Shown here: in pieces, positions 26,550-36,144 of the stretch
Position numbering within the stretch: the stretch's first letter is position 1
How the letters are laid out: the number at the start of each line of letters is the position of its first letter
Assembly (NCBI GenBank): GCA_965198325.1
Contig: CBDAPE010000017.1
Span: forward strand, 372,001 to 436,000
Reading direction: 5' to 3'
Source of the DNA: CBDAPE01 sp965198325
Lineage (GTDB): Bacteria; Pseudomonadota; Alphaproteobacteria; UBA828; JAPUJA01
DNA: 64,000 bases
Program-made: the position numbers and the translations under genes
The notes under the pieces: generated by a model
What the model saw: only the letters and a program-made list of their open reading frames with translations
Told to the model about the DNA's origin: nothing
Databases searched by the model: none

Positions 26550-26786
26550 TTACGCGCCGCGCTCGATCCGCCCGCGCATCCAGTCGAGCACGGCGACCCG
26601 GATGGCACCCGACAGGTTGCCCGCGCGGCCCGCGTCGATCGCCGTGATCAGCGCGGCCAGGGTGGTCCGCCGCTCAACCGCCATTTCGCCGAGCGCGTCC
26701 CAGAAGGCGTCCTCGAGCGAGACGCTCGTGGCGTGGCCCGCGATGGTGACCGAGCGTTTCCGGCTGCTTGTCCGCCCATCGGTCAT
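26550..26786 (-). CDS. Ribbon-helix-helix domain protein
   Basis: A 78-residue protein with a ribbon-helix-helix pattern: a basic beta strand (SRKRSVTIAGHATSVSLE), then two helices (DAFWDALGEMAVERRTTLAALITAID and GAIRVAVLDWMRGRI). Proteins of this group usually dimerise and bind DNA. It follows the TfoX-like gene by 34 bases on the same strand and is the usual neighbour of fumarase in Alphaproteobacteria. The target is unknown. Confidence 0.85.
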   Translation of the reverse strand: MTDGRTSSRKRSVTIAGHATSVSLEDAFWDALGEMAVERRTTLAALITAIDAGRAGNLSGAIRVAVLDWMRGRIERGA

Positions 26787-26820
26787 GGTGTTCTCCGCCG
26801 CCTTTTTTTATAGCGGGTAT

Positions 26821-27156
26821 TTATGGCGTCTTGGACCGGCGCATCGCGTCGATCGCCTTGCGCGCCCAGGCGCACAGCTCGTCGGAATCCTCGAGCGCGT
26901 CGAGCGGGACCTCGTAGTAGGACAGGCTCTGCTCCTTGCCCATCCGCCGGTAGGTAAAGCGCCCCGGGCTCCAGTCTTCGAATTCGGGCCGGGTCGTGGC
27001 ATCGGCCTTGAGATAGAGCACGTCGTCGGCGAGCAGCGCGAAGAAATCGCCTTCGCAATAGAGCCCGTAGCCGCCGAACATGCGGCGTGGGCTGACATGG
27101 CCCAGCGGCGCCAGCAGATCGAGCACCAGGTCGAGGAATTCGGAGCGTTGCGCCAT
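26821..27156 (-). CDS. TfoX N-terminal-domain protein
   Basis: A 111-residue protein of the TfoX/Sxy N-terminal domain family: FLDLVLDLLAPLGHVSPRRMFGGYGLYCEGDFFALLADDVLYLKAD is the conserved core, followed by FTYRRMGKEQSLSYYEVP. It lacks the C-terminal domain of the competence regulator Sxy, so a competence role should not be assumed. It lies between fumarase and the ribbon-helix-helix gene in what looks like one transcript. Confidence 0.88.
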   Translation of the reverse strand: MAQRSEFLDLVLDLLAPLGHVSPRRMFGGYGLYCEGDFFALLADDVLYLKADATTRPEFEDWSPGRFTYRRMGKEQSLSYYEVPLDALEDSDELCAWARKAIDAMRRSKTP

Positions 27157-27195
27157 GGCGGGACGACGGGGGAAAGGGGCGGCCCGGGGGGCGGC

Positions 27196-28809
<1,614 letters not shown>

Positions 28810-28863
28810 GGCGTGTGATCTCCAGGCCCGCGAGCCACAGCGCGCGCGGGCTCAAGGGTGGCC

Positions 28864-29358
28864 CTACTTCTTGCGGAACGTATCCAGCGTAATCACGTCG
28901 GCGCCGGTCTCGTCCGCCGCCTGCTCGGTTGGCGATTCGATTGTGTCGGCGAGCGGATCGGGGGCGCCCGCCTCGCCGTTCAGGGGGGCGGCAGACGGCC
29001 GGCCCGAGGTCTGGAACTGCAGGCCGAACTGGACCGAGGGGTCGGCGAACCGGGTGATCGCGTCGAACGGGACGACGAGCTTTTCCTCGACCTTGTTGAA
29101 GGTCAGCCCGATCGAGAACGCGTCCTCGCCCACCTCGAGGCCCCAGAACTGGTGCTGCAGCACGATGGTCATCTCGTCGGGGTATTCCTGGTGCAGGTAG
29201 TCGGCGATCTCGACCTTCGGAAAGTCGGTCTGAAACGAGAGGTAGATGTGGTGCTGGCCCGTGAGCCCGTTCTTGCCCACGTAGCGGAGCGTCTCGCGGA
29301 CCACGGAGCGCAGCGCGCGGTCGATCAGCCTGTCGTAGCTTACGAAGTCTTCGGCCAT
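28864..29358 (-). CDS. sspB: SspB, ClpXP adaptor for ssrA-tagged proteins (alpha type)
   Basis: A 164-residue protein with the alphaproteobacterial SspB layout. A folded N-terminal domain (about 1-120) includes YDRLIDRALRSVVRETL, HHIYLSFQTDFPKVEI and VLQHQFWGLEV. A flexible acidic linker follows, then a C-terminal ClpX-binding tail, DVITLDTFRKK. It tethers tmRNA-tagged proteins to ClpXP. Its gene begins about 75 bases after the tag stop codon of ssrA on the same strand, so tag and adaptor genes are adjacent. Confidence 0.93.
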   Translation of the reverse strand: MAEDFVSYDRLIDRALRSVVRETLRYVGKNGLTGQHHIYLSFQTDFPKVEIADYLHQEYPDEMTIVLQHQFWGLEVGEDAFSIGLTFNKVEEKLVVPFDAITRFADPSVQFGLQFQTSGRPSAAPLNGEAGAPDPLADTIESPTEQAADETGADVITLDTFRKK

Positions 29359-29414
29359 GGTCCGTCCCGGTCAGTGGGCCCGTCAGTGGGGGGCTTCTGT
29401 TGCCCGGTGCCCCC

Positions 29415-29650
29415 CGAACCGCGCTTACCTAGTGTTAGGCAGCGAGCGCCATCTCATTGTCATTGGCACTTTCAAAGTGACCCGATAACGGTGGTATCAT
29501 GCCGGGCGAAAGTCGAGCCTTTACCACGCACGTCGATCCTGGTTCGCCCCCGTAAATCCGCTCCGCTGACGGCGGAAATTGGTGGAGGCGCCGGGTACTG
29601 CCCCCGGGTCCGAAACGCTTATTCCGAACGACGTTTATCGCCATAGCCGA
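29415..29650 (-). ncRNA. ssrA: Two-piece (circularly permuted) tmRNA
   Basis: On the minus strand the acceptor piece comes first, ending CGCCTCC-ACCA with the CCA at 29582-29580. A spacer of about 28 bases follows, then the coding piece begins GGGGGCG at 29551. CGCCTCC pairs with GGGGGCG as the acceptor stem (one G-T pair). The coding piece carries the tag frame ending A-N-D-N-E-M-A-L-A-A with its TAA at 29437-29435. Acceptor before coding piece is the permuted order of alphaproteobacterial tmRNA, whose spacer is removed during maturation. The outer ends given are approximate. Confidence 0.9.
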
Positions 29651-29719
29651 CGTTGCCGCCAGCAGGAGTAATATAGGGATAAACCGGTTAATTTAAAACA
29701 GCTTAAGGGAACGCCCGCC

Positions 29720-30121
29720 ATGCCGATCGGCCGTCTTGCCGCCCTCGCCGTCGCCCTTGGGGCGCTCAACGCGGCTTGCGCCGTGGCTTTGGGCGCCTGG
29801 GCGGCCCACGGCCTGGAGGGCGAAACCGCCGGGGCCGCAGAGCAGGTGGCGACGGCCGCGCGCTATCAGATGTGGCACGCGCTGGCGCTGATCGCGGTCG
29901 CCCTGCTCCAGGGGCGGCTCGACCCCGGGTGGGCGAGGCGGCTTTGCACGGTGGCCGGATTCTGCTTTGCCGCCGGCATCGATTTCTTCGTCGGCGGGCT
30001 GCTTGCTTCCGCCTTCGCCGGCGTCGGCTGGCCCGCGCCGATCGGCGGCGGGCTGTTCATTGTTGGGTGGGTGGCGCTCGCGGGCGCGGGGGTGGTGGCC
30101 TATTGCGCGCGGCGGGCCTAA
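29720..30121 (+). CDS. DUF423-family small membrane protein
   Basis: A 133-residue protein with four predicted membrane helices (about 8-30, 48-64, 74-94 and 103-128). It has the family's conserved GALNAACAVALGAWAAHGLEG near the N-terminus and RYQMWHALALI before the second helix. DUF423 proteins sit in the inner membrane; the function is unknown. It is divergent from ssrA, and the roughly 70-base gap must contain both promoters. Confidence 0.9.
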   Translation: MPIGRLAALAVALGALNAACAVALGAWAAHGLEGETAGAAEQVATAARYQMWHALALIAVALLQGRLDPGWARRLCTVAGFCFAAGIDFFVGGLLASAFAGVGWPAPIGGGLFIVGWVALAGAGVVAYCARRA

Positions 30122-30172
30122 GGTAACTCCACGGACTTTGTCGGTGTTGGAGTGAATCAGGGAAGCCGGCCG

Positions 30173-31111
30173 ATGACGATTTCCCAGGTGCCCTCGCTTG
30201 CGGCGTCCGCCGGCGCGGACGAGGTGGTCGAGGCGCTCGACGAGCACGGCTGCATCGTCATCGAGCGGCTGATCGGCGAGGCGGCGGTGGCAAAGCTCAC
30301 GACCGAGCTCTGCCCCCACCTCGAGGCCGAAGGCACGGGCGTGGGCGAGATCACGGGCTATCGCACCAAGCGGGTCTCACGAATGCTCGCCAAGGTGCCG
30401 ACCTACGGCGAGCTTGCGGTCAATCCGCTGATCCTCGCCATGGTCGAGACCATTCTCGGGCCGCGCTGCCAGAATCTCCAGATCGGCGTGACCCAGGCGA
30501 CTTCGATCGGCCCGGGAGAGAAAGCCCAGGCGCTGCACCGCGACGACGGCGTCTTTCCGTTCAGCCACCCGGGGCCCGAATGCCTCGTCAACATGATGTG
30601 GTCACTGACCGCATTTACCAGGGAAAACGGCGCGACCCGGGCGGTTCTCGGCAGCAACCACTGGCCCGACGAGCGGGAGCCCGGCGCGGATGACGCGGTG
30701 GTCCAGGCGGTGATGCCGCCGGGCTCGGTGTTCATCTATCTGGGCTCGACCTACCACGGCGGCGGGGCCAACCGCAGCGCGGACTGGCGGACCGGGATGT
30801 TGCTGGGCTATTCGCTGGGCTGGCTGCGCCAGGAGGAGAACCAGTACCTGGCCGTGCCGCTCGAGGTGACGGCAAAGATGCCCGAACAGCTGCAGCGGCT
30901 GCTGGGCTATGCGCTGCACCCGCCTTACCTGGGCCATTACGAGCTGGGCGACCCGAAACTGCTCCTGGAAGATGACGAGACGCGCCAGACGGCGACAGAC
31001 CTTCTCCAGGAAAACAGTTCGAACATCGCTCAATCGAAGGACGCGGTCTTGACGCGGTTGCCCGAGACGAGCACCGGGGACGGGGCGATCAAGGAGCGGC
31101 CCATCGAGTAG
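30173..31111 (+). CDS. Phytanoyl-CoA dioxygenase (PhyH) family protein
   Basis: A 312-residue Fe(II)/2-oxoglutarate-type oxygenase. The iron ligands are visible as His and Asp in LHRDDGVFPF and the distal His in TYHGGGANRS, followed by the 2-oxoglutarate-binding Arg region (DWRTGMLLGYSLGW). I prefer the ATG at 30173, which has GGAAG seven bases upstream, over a GTG at 30152. The substrate is unknown. It is followed 37 bases later by an SDR gene on the same strand; hydroxylation then oxidation of one substrate is a possible joint role (inference). Confidence 0.87.
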   Translation: MTISQVPSLAASAGADEVVEALDEHGCIVIERLIGEAAVAKLTTELCPHLEAEGTGVGEITGYRTKRVSRMLAKVPTYGELAVNPLILAMVETILGPRCQNLQIGVTQATSIGPGEKAQALHRDDGVFPFSHPGPECLVNMMWSLTAFTRENGATRAVLGSNHWPDEREPGADDAVVQAVMPPGSVFIYLGSTYHGGGANRSADWRTGMLLGYSLGWLRQEENQYLAVPLEVTAKMPEQLQRLLGYALHPPYLGHYELGDPKLLLEDDETRQTATDLLQENSSNIAQSKDAVLTRLPETSTGDGAIKERPIE

Positions 31112-31148
31112 GGGACCGGCCGTCAAGGTCGAGGACAGGGAGGCAGAC

Positions 31149-31970
31149 ATGGCCGACACGGCGGGCAAGGTTGCGCTGATTACCGGGGGCGGAACCGGCA
31201 TCGGCAAGGGCATCGCGGAAGGCTTCGCAGACACCGGCATGAAGCTGGCACTCGCGGGGCTGGAGGAGGCGAAGGGGCCGGAGAACCAGTATGGCGGGCG
31301 CCACCTGGGTGGCTACACGGCGGCGCGGGAAGTCGCCGAGGCCATCGGGGCCGAGGCCATCGCCATCGATGCGGACGTGACCGACGCCGCCTCGGTCGAG
31401 GCGATGATGGCGCAAGCGGTGGAGCGCTTCGGGCGGGTCGACGTGGTGGTGAACGCCGCGGGCATCGTGACCGTCCGCCCGATCGCGGAGATGAGCGAGG
31501 CGGACTGGGACGCCACCATGGACGTGAACATCAAGGGTACCTTCCTGGTCAACAAGGCGGCGGTGATCCAGATGCGGGCGCAAAGCGGGGCGCCGGAGGG
31601 CGGGCGGATCATCAATCTTTCGTCGACCTCGGGAAAGATGGGCGAGGCGTGGCTGACCCATTACTGCGCCTCGAAGTTCGCGGTGGTGGGCTTTACCAGC
31701 GCGCTCGCCCGGGAAGTCGCGCGCGAGAAGATCACGGTCAACTGCATCTGCCCCGGCATCGTTGGCACCCAGATGTGGACCATGCTGAACCAGGACCTGG
31801 CGGACCCCGGTGAGACGCCCGAGGAGACCTACGCCCGCTGGGTCGACGTCCTGATTCCCCAAGGCGAGCCCCAGACCGTCGCCGACATGGCCCAGATGGC
31901 GCTCTACCTCGTGAGCGCGCCCCACGTGACCGGACAGGCGCTGGCCGTCGACGGCGGGTCGACGATGTAG
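31149..31970 (+). CDS. SDR-family oxidoreductase
   Basis: A 273-residue classical short-chain dehydrogenase with ITGGGTGIGKG, NAAGIV, the catalytic Ser in NLSSTSGKMG and YCASK as the YxxxK pair. NCICPGIVGTQMW and a C-terminal VDGGSTM resemble the sorbitol or 2,3-butanediol dehydrogenase-like group. GGGAGG precedes the ATG with good spacing. It is probably in one unit with the PhyH-family gene upstream. The substrate is not determinable. Confidence 0.9.
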   Translation: MADTAGKVALITGGGTGIGKGIAEGFADTGMKLALAGLEEAKGPENQYGGRHLGGYTAAREVAEAIGAEAIAIDADVTDAASVEAMMAQAVERFGRVDVVVNAAGIVTVRPIAEMSEADWDATMDVNIKGTFLVNKAAVIQMRAQSGAPEGGRIINLSSTSGKMGEAWLTHYCASKFAVVGFTSALAREVAREKITVNCICPGIVGTQMWTMLNQDLADPGETPEETYARWVDVLIPQGEPQTVADMAQMALYLVSAPHVTGQALAVDGGSTM

Positions 31971-31984
31971 GAGGAGTGGTGGGC

Positions 31985-32062
31985 GGTTCTTGTGTCTGCC
32001 CGCTGCCGCCGGTTTTTGTGTCTGCCCGCCGCCGCCGATTCTTATGTCTGCCCGCCGCCGCC
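31985..32062. repeat. 26-bp tandem repeat, three copies
   Basis: Three exact-length 26-bp units (31985-32010, 32011-32036 and 32037-32062) share TGTCTGCCCGC-GCCGCC and differ at a few positions near their starts. They fill the gap between the SDR stop and thyX. Read in one frame the units could encode LSARRR-like peptides, but no gene is evident, so this is best seen as a minisatellite. Confidence 0.9.
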
Positions 32063-32150
32063 CTAAGCCAACCCGGCGGGTTCCGTGATGGCGCGCCCGT
32101 ACTTAAGGCCGTAGACTGGCGCCACCGCCAGCCCCTTGGACCGCACGCCC

Positions 32151-33089
32151 ATGGCCATCGATTCCAACCCGAAACCCGCCAACGACCCCGGCGACGGCGC
32201 GAGCGAGCCGACCCGGCGCGCGGTGTCGCCCGGGCTCGAGGACATCCTGCTCGAGCCGATTACCCTGCTCGATCACGGCTTCGTCCGGGTGATCGACTAT
32301 ATGGGCGACGACGGCGCCATCGTGCAGGCCGCCAGGGTCTCCTACGGCCGGGGCACGCGCAAGGTCTCGGAGGATGCGGGGCTGATCAACTACCTGATGC
32401 GCCACCGCCACACCACGCCCTTCGAGATGTGCGAGATCAAGTACCACGTCAAGCTGCCGATCTTCGTCGCCCGCCAGTGGATCCGCCACCGCACCGCCAA
32501 CGTGAACGAATATTCCGCGCGCTACTCGATCCTGGACAAGGAGTTCTACATCCCCGAGCCCGAGAACCTCGCCGCCCAGTCGGCCGCGAACCGCCAGGGC
32601 CGGGCCGAACCCCTCGCGGGCGAAGAGGCGGCCCGGGTGTTCGCCCTGCTGCGCGAGGATTCCGAGCGGGTCTACGCGCATTATCTCGAAATGCTGAACG
32701 AGGGCGCGGACGGTGAGCCGCTCGATCCCGAACGCTCGGGGCTCGCGCGCGAGCTTGCGCGGATGAACCTCTCGCTCAACTTCTATACCCAGTGGTACTG
32801 GAAGATCGACCTGCACAACCTGTTCCACTTCATCAGCTTGCGCGCCGACCCCCACGCCCAATACGAGATCCGGGTCTATGCGGACGCCATGGCCGAGACC
32901 GTCAAGCGCTGGGTGCCGCTCGCCTATGACGCCTTCGAGCAGCATGCGATGGGCGGCGCGCGGCTGTCCGCCAAGGCGCTCGCGGTGGTCAAGCGGCTGA
33001 TCGCGGGCGAGGACGTCGCGCAAGAAGACAGCGGGCTGTCGAAGCGCGAATGGCGCGAGCTGATGGCGGTGCTGAAGCCGGATCCGTAA
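32151..33089 (+). CDS. thyX: FAD-dependent thymidylate synthase ThyX
   Basis: A 312-residue enzyme carrying the ThyX signature RHRTANVNEYSARYS (RHR-x3-N-x-NEYSxR) near residues 110-125, preceded by MRHRHTTPFE with further FAD and substrate contacts. It makes dTMP from dUMP using FAD and methylene-tetrahydrofolate. I chose the ATG at 32151; the frame is also open from a TTG five codons upstream. The N-terminal 40 residues are disordered-looking and variable. The acetyltransferase gene follows 19 bases later. Confidence 0.95.
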   Translation: MAIDSNPKPANDPGDGASEPTRRAVSPGLEDILLEPITLLDHGFVRVIDYMGDDGAIVQAARVSYGRGTRKVSEDAGLINYLMRHRHTTPFEMCEIKYHVKLPIFVARQWIRHRTANVNEYSARYSILDKEFYIPEPENLAAQSAANRQGRAEPLAGEEAARVFALLREDSERVYAHYLEMLNEGADGEPLDPERSGLARELARMNLSLNFYTQWYWKIDLHNLFHFISLRADPHAQYEIRVYADAMAETVKRWVPLAYDAFEQHAMGGARLSAKALAVVKRLIAGEDVAQEDSGLSKREWRELMAVLKPDP

Positions 33090-33108
33090 GCCTCGACAGG
33101 AAATCGCG

Positions 33109-33615
33109 ATGCACGACCGCAAACGCCTGGTGCCCGACGAATTCACGGTGCCCGAAAACCTCGAGACCCCGCGCTTTCGCCTGCGCATGCTGAGCGTGCA
33201 CGACGTGGTCAAGGATTACGACGCGGTGATGTCGAGCGTCGATCACCTGCGCTCGACCTTCAGCCGGGAGAGCCGCTCGGACTGGCCCGAGGGCCTGACC
33301 TTCGAAGACGACCTGATCGACCTGGGCTGGCACCAGCGGGAATTCACCGAGGGCTTTTCCTTTGCCTATACGGCGATGAGCCCGGACGAGAGCCGCTGCG
33401 TGGGCTGCGTCTACATCAACCCGACCCGGCGCGCGGGCTTCGATGCCTCGGTCACGCTCTGGGTCCGCGCCGACGAGCTTGCCTCGGGACTCGACGACGC
33501 GCTCTACCGGGCGGTCAAGGACTGGATCGTCTCGGCCTGGCCGTTCGAGAACCCCGCCTTCCCCGACCGCGAGATTCCGCTCGACGAGTGGCACGGGCTG
33601 CCGCTCGACGATTAG
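33109..33615 (+). CDS. GNAT-like N-acetyltransferase family protein
   Basis: A 168-residue protein resembling the GNAT fold: FTVPENLETPRFRLRMLSVHDVVKDYDAVMSS near the start, then FTEGFSFAYTAMSPDESRCVGCVYINPTRRAGFDASVTLWVR with the central strands. The usual acetyl-CoA pyrophosphate loop (R/Q-x-x-G-x-G/A) is not obvious, so it may be a degenerate or non-acetylating member. It follows thyX closely and may be co-transcribed. The substrate is unknown. Confidence 0.65.
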   Translation: MHDRKRLVPDEFTVPENLETPRFRLRMLSVHDVVKDYDAVMSSVDHLRSTFSRESRSDWPEGLTFEDDLIDLGWHQREFTEGFSFAYTAMSPDESRCVGCVYINPTRRAGFDASVTLWVRADELASGLDDALYRAVKDWIVSAWPFENPAFPDREIPLDEWHGLPLDD

Positions 33616-33637
33616 GAGATCTTTTTCGCTCACGGCA

Positions 33638-33731
33638 GCAGACCTCGCGGTCTGCGCCTACGCGGGTGCGGCGCGATAGCGCCGACCCGCACTTGCGGGC
33701 TAGCGCGATCCCCGCTGCGCGGATATCGCGC
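33638..33731. repeat. Cluster of four adjacent hairpins between convergent genes
   Basis: Four perfect or near-perfect stem-loops follow one another: 33638-33655 (GCAGACC stem, TCGC loop), 33670-33683 (GGCGC stem), 33686-33699 (CCCGC stem) and 33703-33731 (GCGCGAT arms around a CCGC/GCGG inner stem). They fill the gap between the convergent acetyltransferase and mrp genes. They look like an interspersed, REP-like intergenic element and could also stop transcription from both sides. Confidence 0.75.
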
Positions 33732-33735
33732 GCGT

Positions 33736-34854
33736 CTATTGAATGACGATCCGGGGAGCCTGGCGGGCGGTATCGCCCAGCGATTCTTCGATCTTGGCGG
33801 CGACGTTTTGCGCGATCTCCAGATAGGCCATGGCGTGGGGGCTGTCGGGCTTCGAGGCGACGATCGGCGTGCCGGCGTCCGAGGTTTCGCGGATCTCGAT
33901 GTCGAGCGGCAGCTCGCCCAGAAAGTCCGTCTCGAGCTGGCCGGCGACCTTCTTCGCCCCGCCGTGGCTGAAGATATCGGCGCGGTGGCCGCATTCGGGG
34001 CAGACGTAATAGCTCATATTCTCGACGATGCCGAACACCGGAACCGAGACCTGCTTGAACATGTTGAGCCCCTTGCGCGCGTCCAGGAGCGCGATGTCCT
34101 GGGGCGTGGAGACGATGACCGCGCCCGTGAGCGGGACCCGCTGGGCCATGGTGAGCTGGGCGTCGCCCGTGCCCGGCGGCAGATCGACCACGAGGACGTC
34201 GAGCTCGCCCCAGGCAACGTCGCGGAGCATCTGCTCGATGGCGCTCATGACCATCGGCCCGCGCCAGATCATCGGCGTGTCCTCGCCGACGAGGAAGCCG
34301 ATCGACATGCATTTGACGCCGTGGTTCTCCATCGGCTCCAGGATCTTGCCGTCGGGCGAGAACGGCTGGCCCTGCAGGCGCATCATGCGCGGGATCGACG
34401 GGCCGTAAATGTCGGCGTCGAGCAGGCCCACCTTGTGCCCGATTTCGGCCAGCGCGACCGCGAGATTGACCGCGGTGGTCGATTTGCCGACGCCGCCCTT
34501 GCCGCTCGCCACCGCGACGATCGAGCGCACGCCGGGCAGCGCGGGCTTGTCGCCCTGGGGTGCGGCCTGGGGCTGGGCCGGGCCGGCGGCGCCACCTTGC
34601 GCGGCCCGCTCGGCGGTGAGCACGGCGGTGACCGAGAGCACGCCGTCGATCCGTTCGACCGCCTGTTCACAGGCGATGCGGAGGGCCTCCTTGGCCTCGG
34701 CCTCCTCGGGCTCGATCTCGATCGCGAAGCCCACATTGCCGTCGCGGATGACGACGCCGGTGATCATGCCGAGCGTGATCACGTTCGAGCCCCGGTCCGT
34801 ATCCTCGACGCCTTTGAGCGCATCGAGCACCTGCTGATTCGTAATCTCCGCCAT
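33736..34854 (-). CDS. mrp: Mrp/ApbC-type iron-sulfur cluster carrier ATPase
   Basis: A 372-residue protein with an N-terminal DUF59/MIP18-like domain (about 1-85) and a deviant Walker A ATPase domain: ASGKGGVGKST, then DADIYGPSIPRM, PPGTGDAQL and the CPEC motif in YYVCPECGH that holds a bridging 4Fe-4S cluster. It delivers Fe-S clusters to apo-proteins. I took the ATG at 34854 (MAEITNQQ). It is divergent from hflK across about 180 bases. Confidence 0.94.
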   Translation of the reverse strand: MAEITNQQVLDALKGVEDTDRGSNVITLGMITGVVIRDGNVGFAIEIEPEEAEAKEALRIACEQAVERIDGVLSVTAVLTAERAAQGGAAGPAQPQAAPQGDKPALPGVRSIVAVASGKGGVGKSTTAVNLAVALAEIGHKVGLLDADIYGPSIPRMMRLQGQPFSPDGKILEPMENHGVKCMSIGFLVGEDTPMIWRGPMVMSAIEQMLRDVAWGELDVLVVDLPPGTGDAQLTMAQRVPLTGAVIVSTPQDIALLDARKGLNMFKQVSVPVFGIVENMSYYVCPECGHRADIFSHGGAKKVAGQLETDFLGELPLDIEIRETSDAGTPIVASKPDSPHAMAYLEIAQNVAAKIEESLGDTARQAPRIVIQ

Positions 34855-35037
34855 GGTGTGCGCCGTCTCTCCCGTAAACCCTGTTTCTAGCGGCGTTTTT
34901 GGCCGCGTAGTTGTTGCGCTGTAACCTAGGCTGACATATATACCAGTGAGAGCGGTTTTCAAATCCAGCCTTTGGCGACGCGGGCACCGGATTTTGGGCG
35001 GTGTGGCGTCGCGAGCATTATCGAAGGACGATCATTC

Positions 35038-36141
35038 ATGCCGTGGACGAGCCAAGGTGGTGGCGGATGGCAGGGCGGCGGCGGTGGCGGCCCCTGGGGA
35101 CGCGGACCCGCGCGCGGTGGAGGCGGCCAGTCCGACTTTGAGGATATCTTGCGCCGTGGCCAGGACCGGCTGAAAAGCTGGTTTCCCGGCGGAGCCAAGG
35201 GCGGCCGCGGGATCATCATTCTCATTCTGATCGCGCTTGGCATCTGGTTCGCCAGCGGCTTTTACCGGGTTCAACCGGACGAGCAAGGCGTCGTGCTTCG
35301 CTTCGGCGAGTGGGTCAAGACCACCCAGCCGGGGCTGAACTACCACCTGCCCGCGCCCATCGAGGCGGTCATCACGCCGAAGATTCTGAAGATCAATCGC
35401 GTGGAGGTCGGTTTCCGGTCCAACCCGGATCAGCGCGCGACGGGTTCGCGGCCGGTCCCCGCCGAAAGCCTGATGCTGACCGGCGACGAGAATATCGTCG
35501 ATATTAATTTTACCGTGTTCTGGCAGATCAAGGACGCGGGCCAGTTCCTGTTCAACATCCGCAACCCGGAAGGCACGGTGCACGTCGTTGCGGAAAGCGC
35601 CATGCGCGAGATCGTCGGCAAGACCGAGATCGCGTCCGCGCTGGCCGAAGGCCGCGCCCAGATCGAGCAGGAGGCCCAGATACTCGTGCAGGCCGTGCTC
35701 GACGAATATGGCGCCGGCATTCTGGTCCGGAACGTCGAGCTTCAGAAGGTCGACCCGCCCGAAGCGGTGATCGATGCCTTCCGCGACGTGCAGCGGGCGC
35801 GCGCCGATCAGCAGCGGGCGATCAACGAGGCGGAAGCCTACCGGCGCGACATCCTGCCCCGCGCGCGGGGCGATGCGGAACGGATTCTGCAGGAGGCGGA
35901 AGCCTTCCGGCAGGAGCAGATCGCGACCGCCGAGGGCGACGCCGCGCGGTTCCTCGCGATCTACAACGAATACAAGGTCGCGAAGGAAATCACCCGCAAA
36001 CGGATTTATCTGGAGACCATGGAAGAGATTCTCTCGGGCATGGACAAGGTCATCATCGATACCGACGGTCAGGGCTCTGGTGTCGTGCCCTATCTGCCGC
36101 TCAACGAGCTGCAGAAATCCAGAAGCGGGGAAGGGAACTAG
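35038..36141 (+). CDS. hflK: HflK, FtsH-associated SPFH membrane protein
   Basis: A 367-residue protein with a Gly-rich N-terminal tail (GGGGWQGGGGGGPWGRG), one membrane helix (about residues 60-77, IIILILIALGIWFASG), then the SPFH/band-7 domain (GFYRVQPDEQGVVLRFGEW onward) and a long Ala/Glu/Arg-rich coiled coil (about 230-330). With HflC it forms the periplasmic cage around FtsH that limits access of membrane substrates. The start at 35038 gives the normal N-terminus. hflC follows after three bases. Confidence 0.95.
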   Translation: MPWTSQGGGGWQGGGGGGPWGRGPARGGGGQSDFEDILRRGQDRLKSWFPGGAKGGRGIIILILIALGIWFASGFYRVQPDEQGVVLRFGEWVKTTQPGLNYHLPAPIEAVITPKILKINRVEVGFRSNPDQRATGSRPVPAESLMLTGDENIVDINFTVFWQIKDAGQFLFNIRNPEGTVHVVAESAMREIVGKTEIASALAEGRAQIEQEAQILVQAVLDEYGAGILVRNVELQKVDPPEAVIDAFRDVQRARADQQRAINEAEAYRRDILPRARGDAERILQEAEAFRQEQIATAEGDAARFLAIYNEYKVAKEITRKRIYLETMEEILSGMDKVIIDTDGQGSGVVPYLPLNELQKSRSGEGN

Positions 36142-36144
36142 GCC

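Noticed and set aside
29435..29644. 69-residue minus-strand protein ending ANDNEMALAA
   Set aside because: Not a protein gene: the C-terminal peptide is the tmRNA tag and the rest is tmRNA sequence read as protein.
31985..32062. CRISPR array
   Set aside because: The three 26-bp units are contiguous with no spacers, so this is a tandem repeat.
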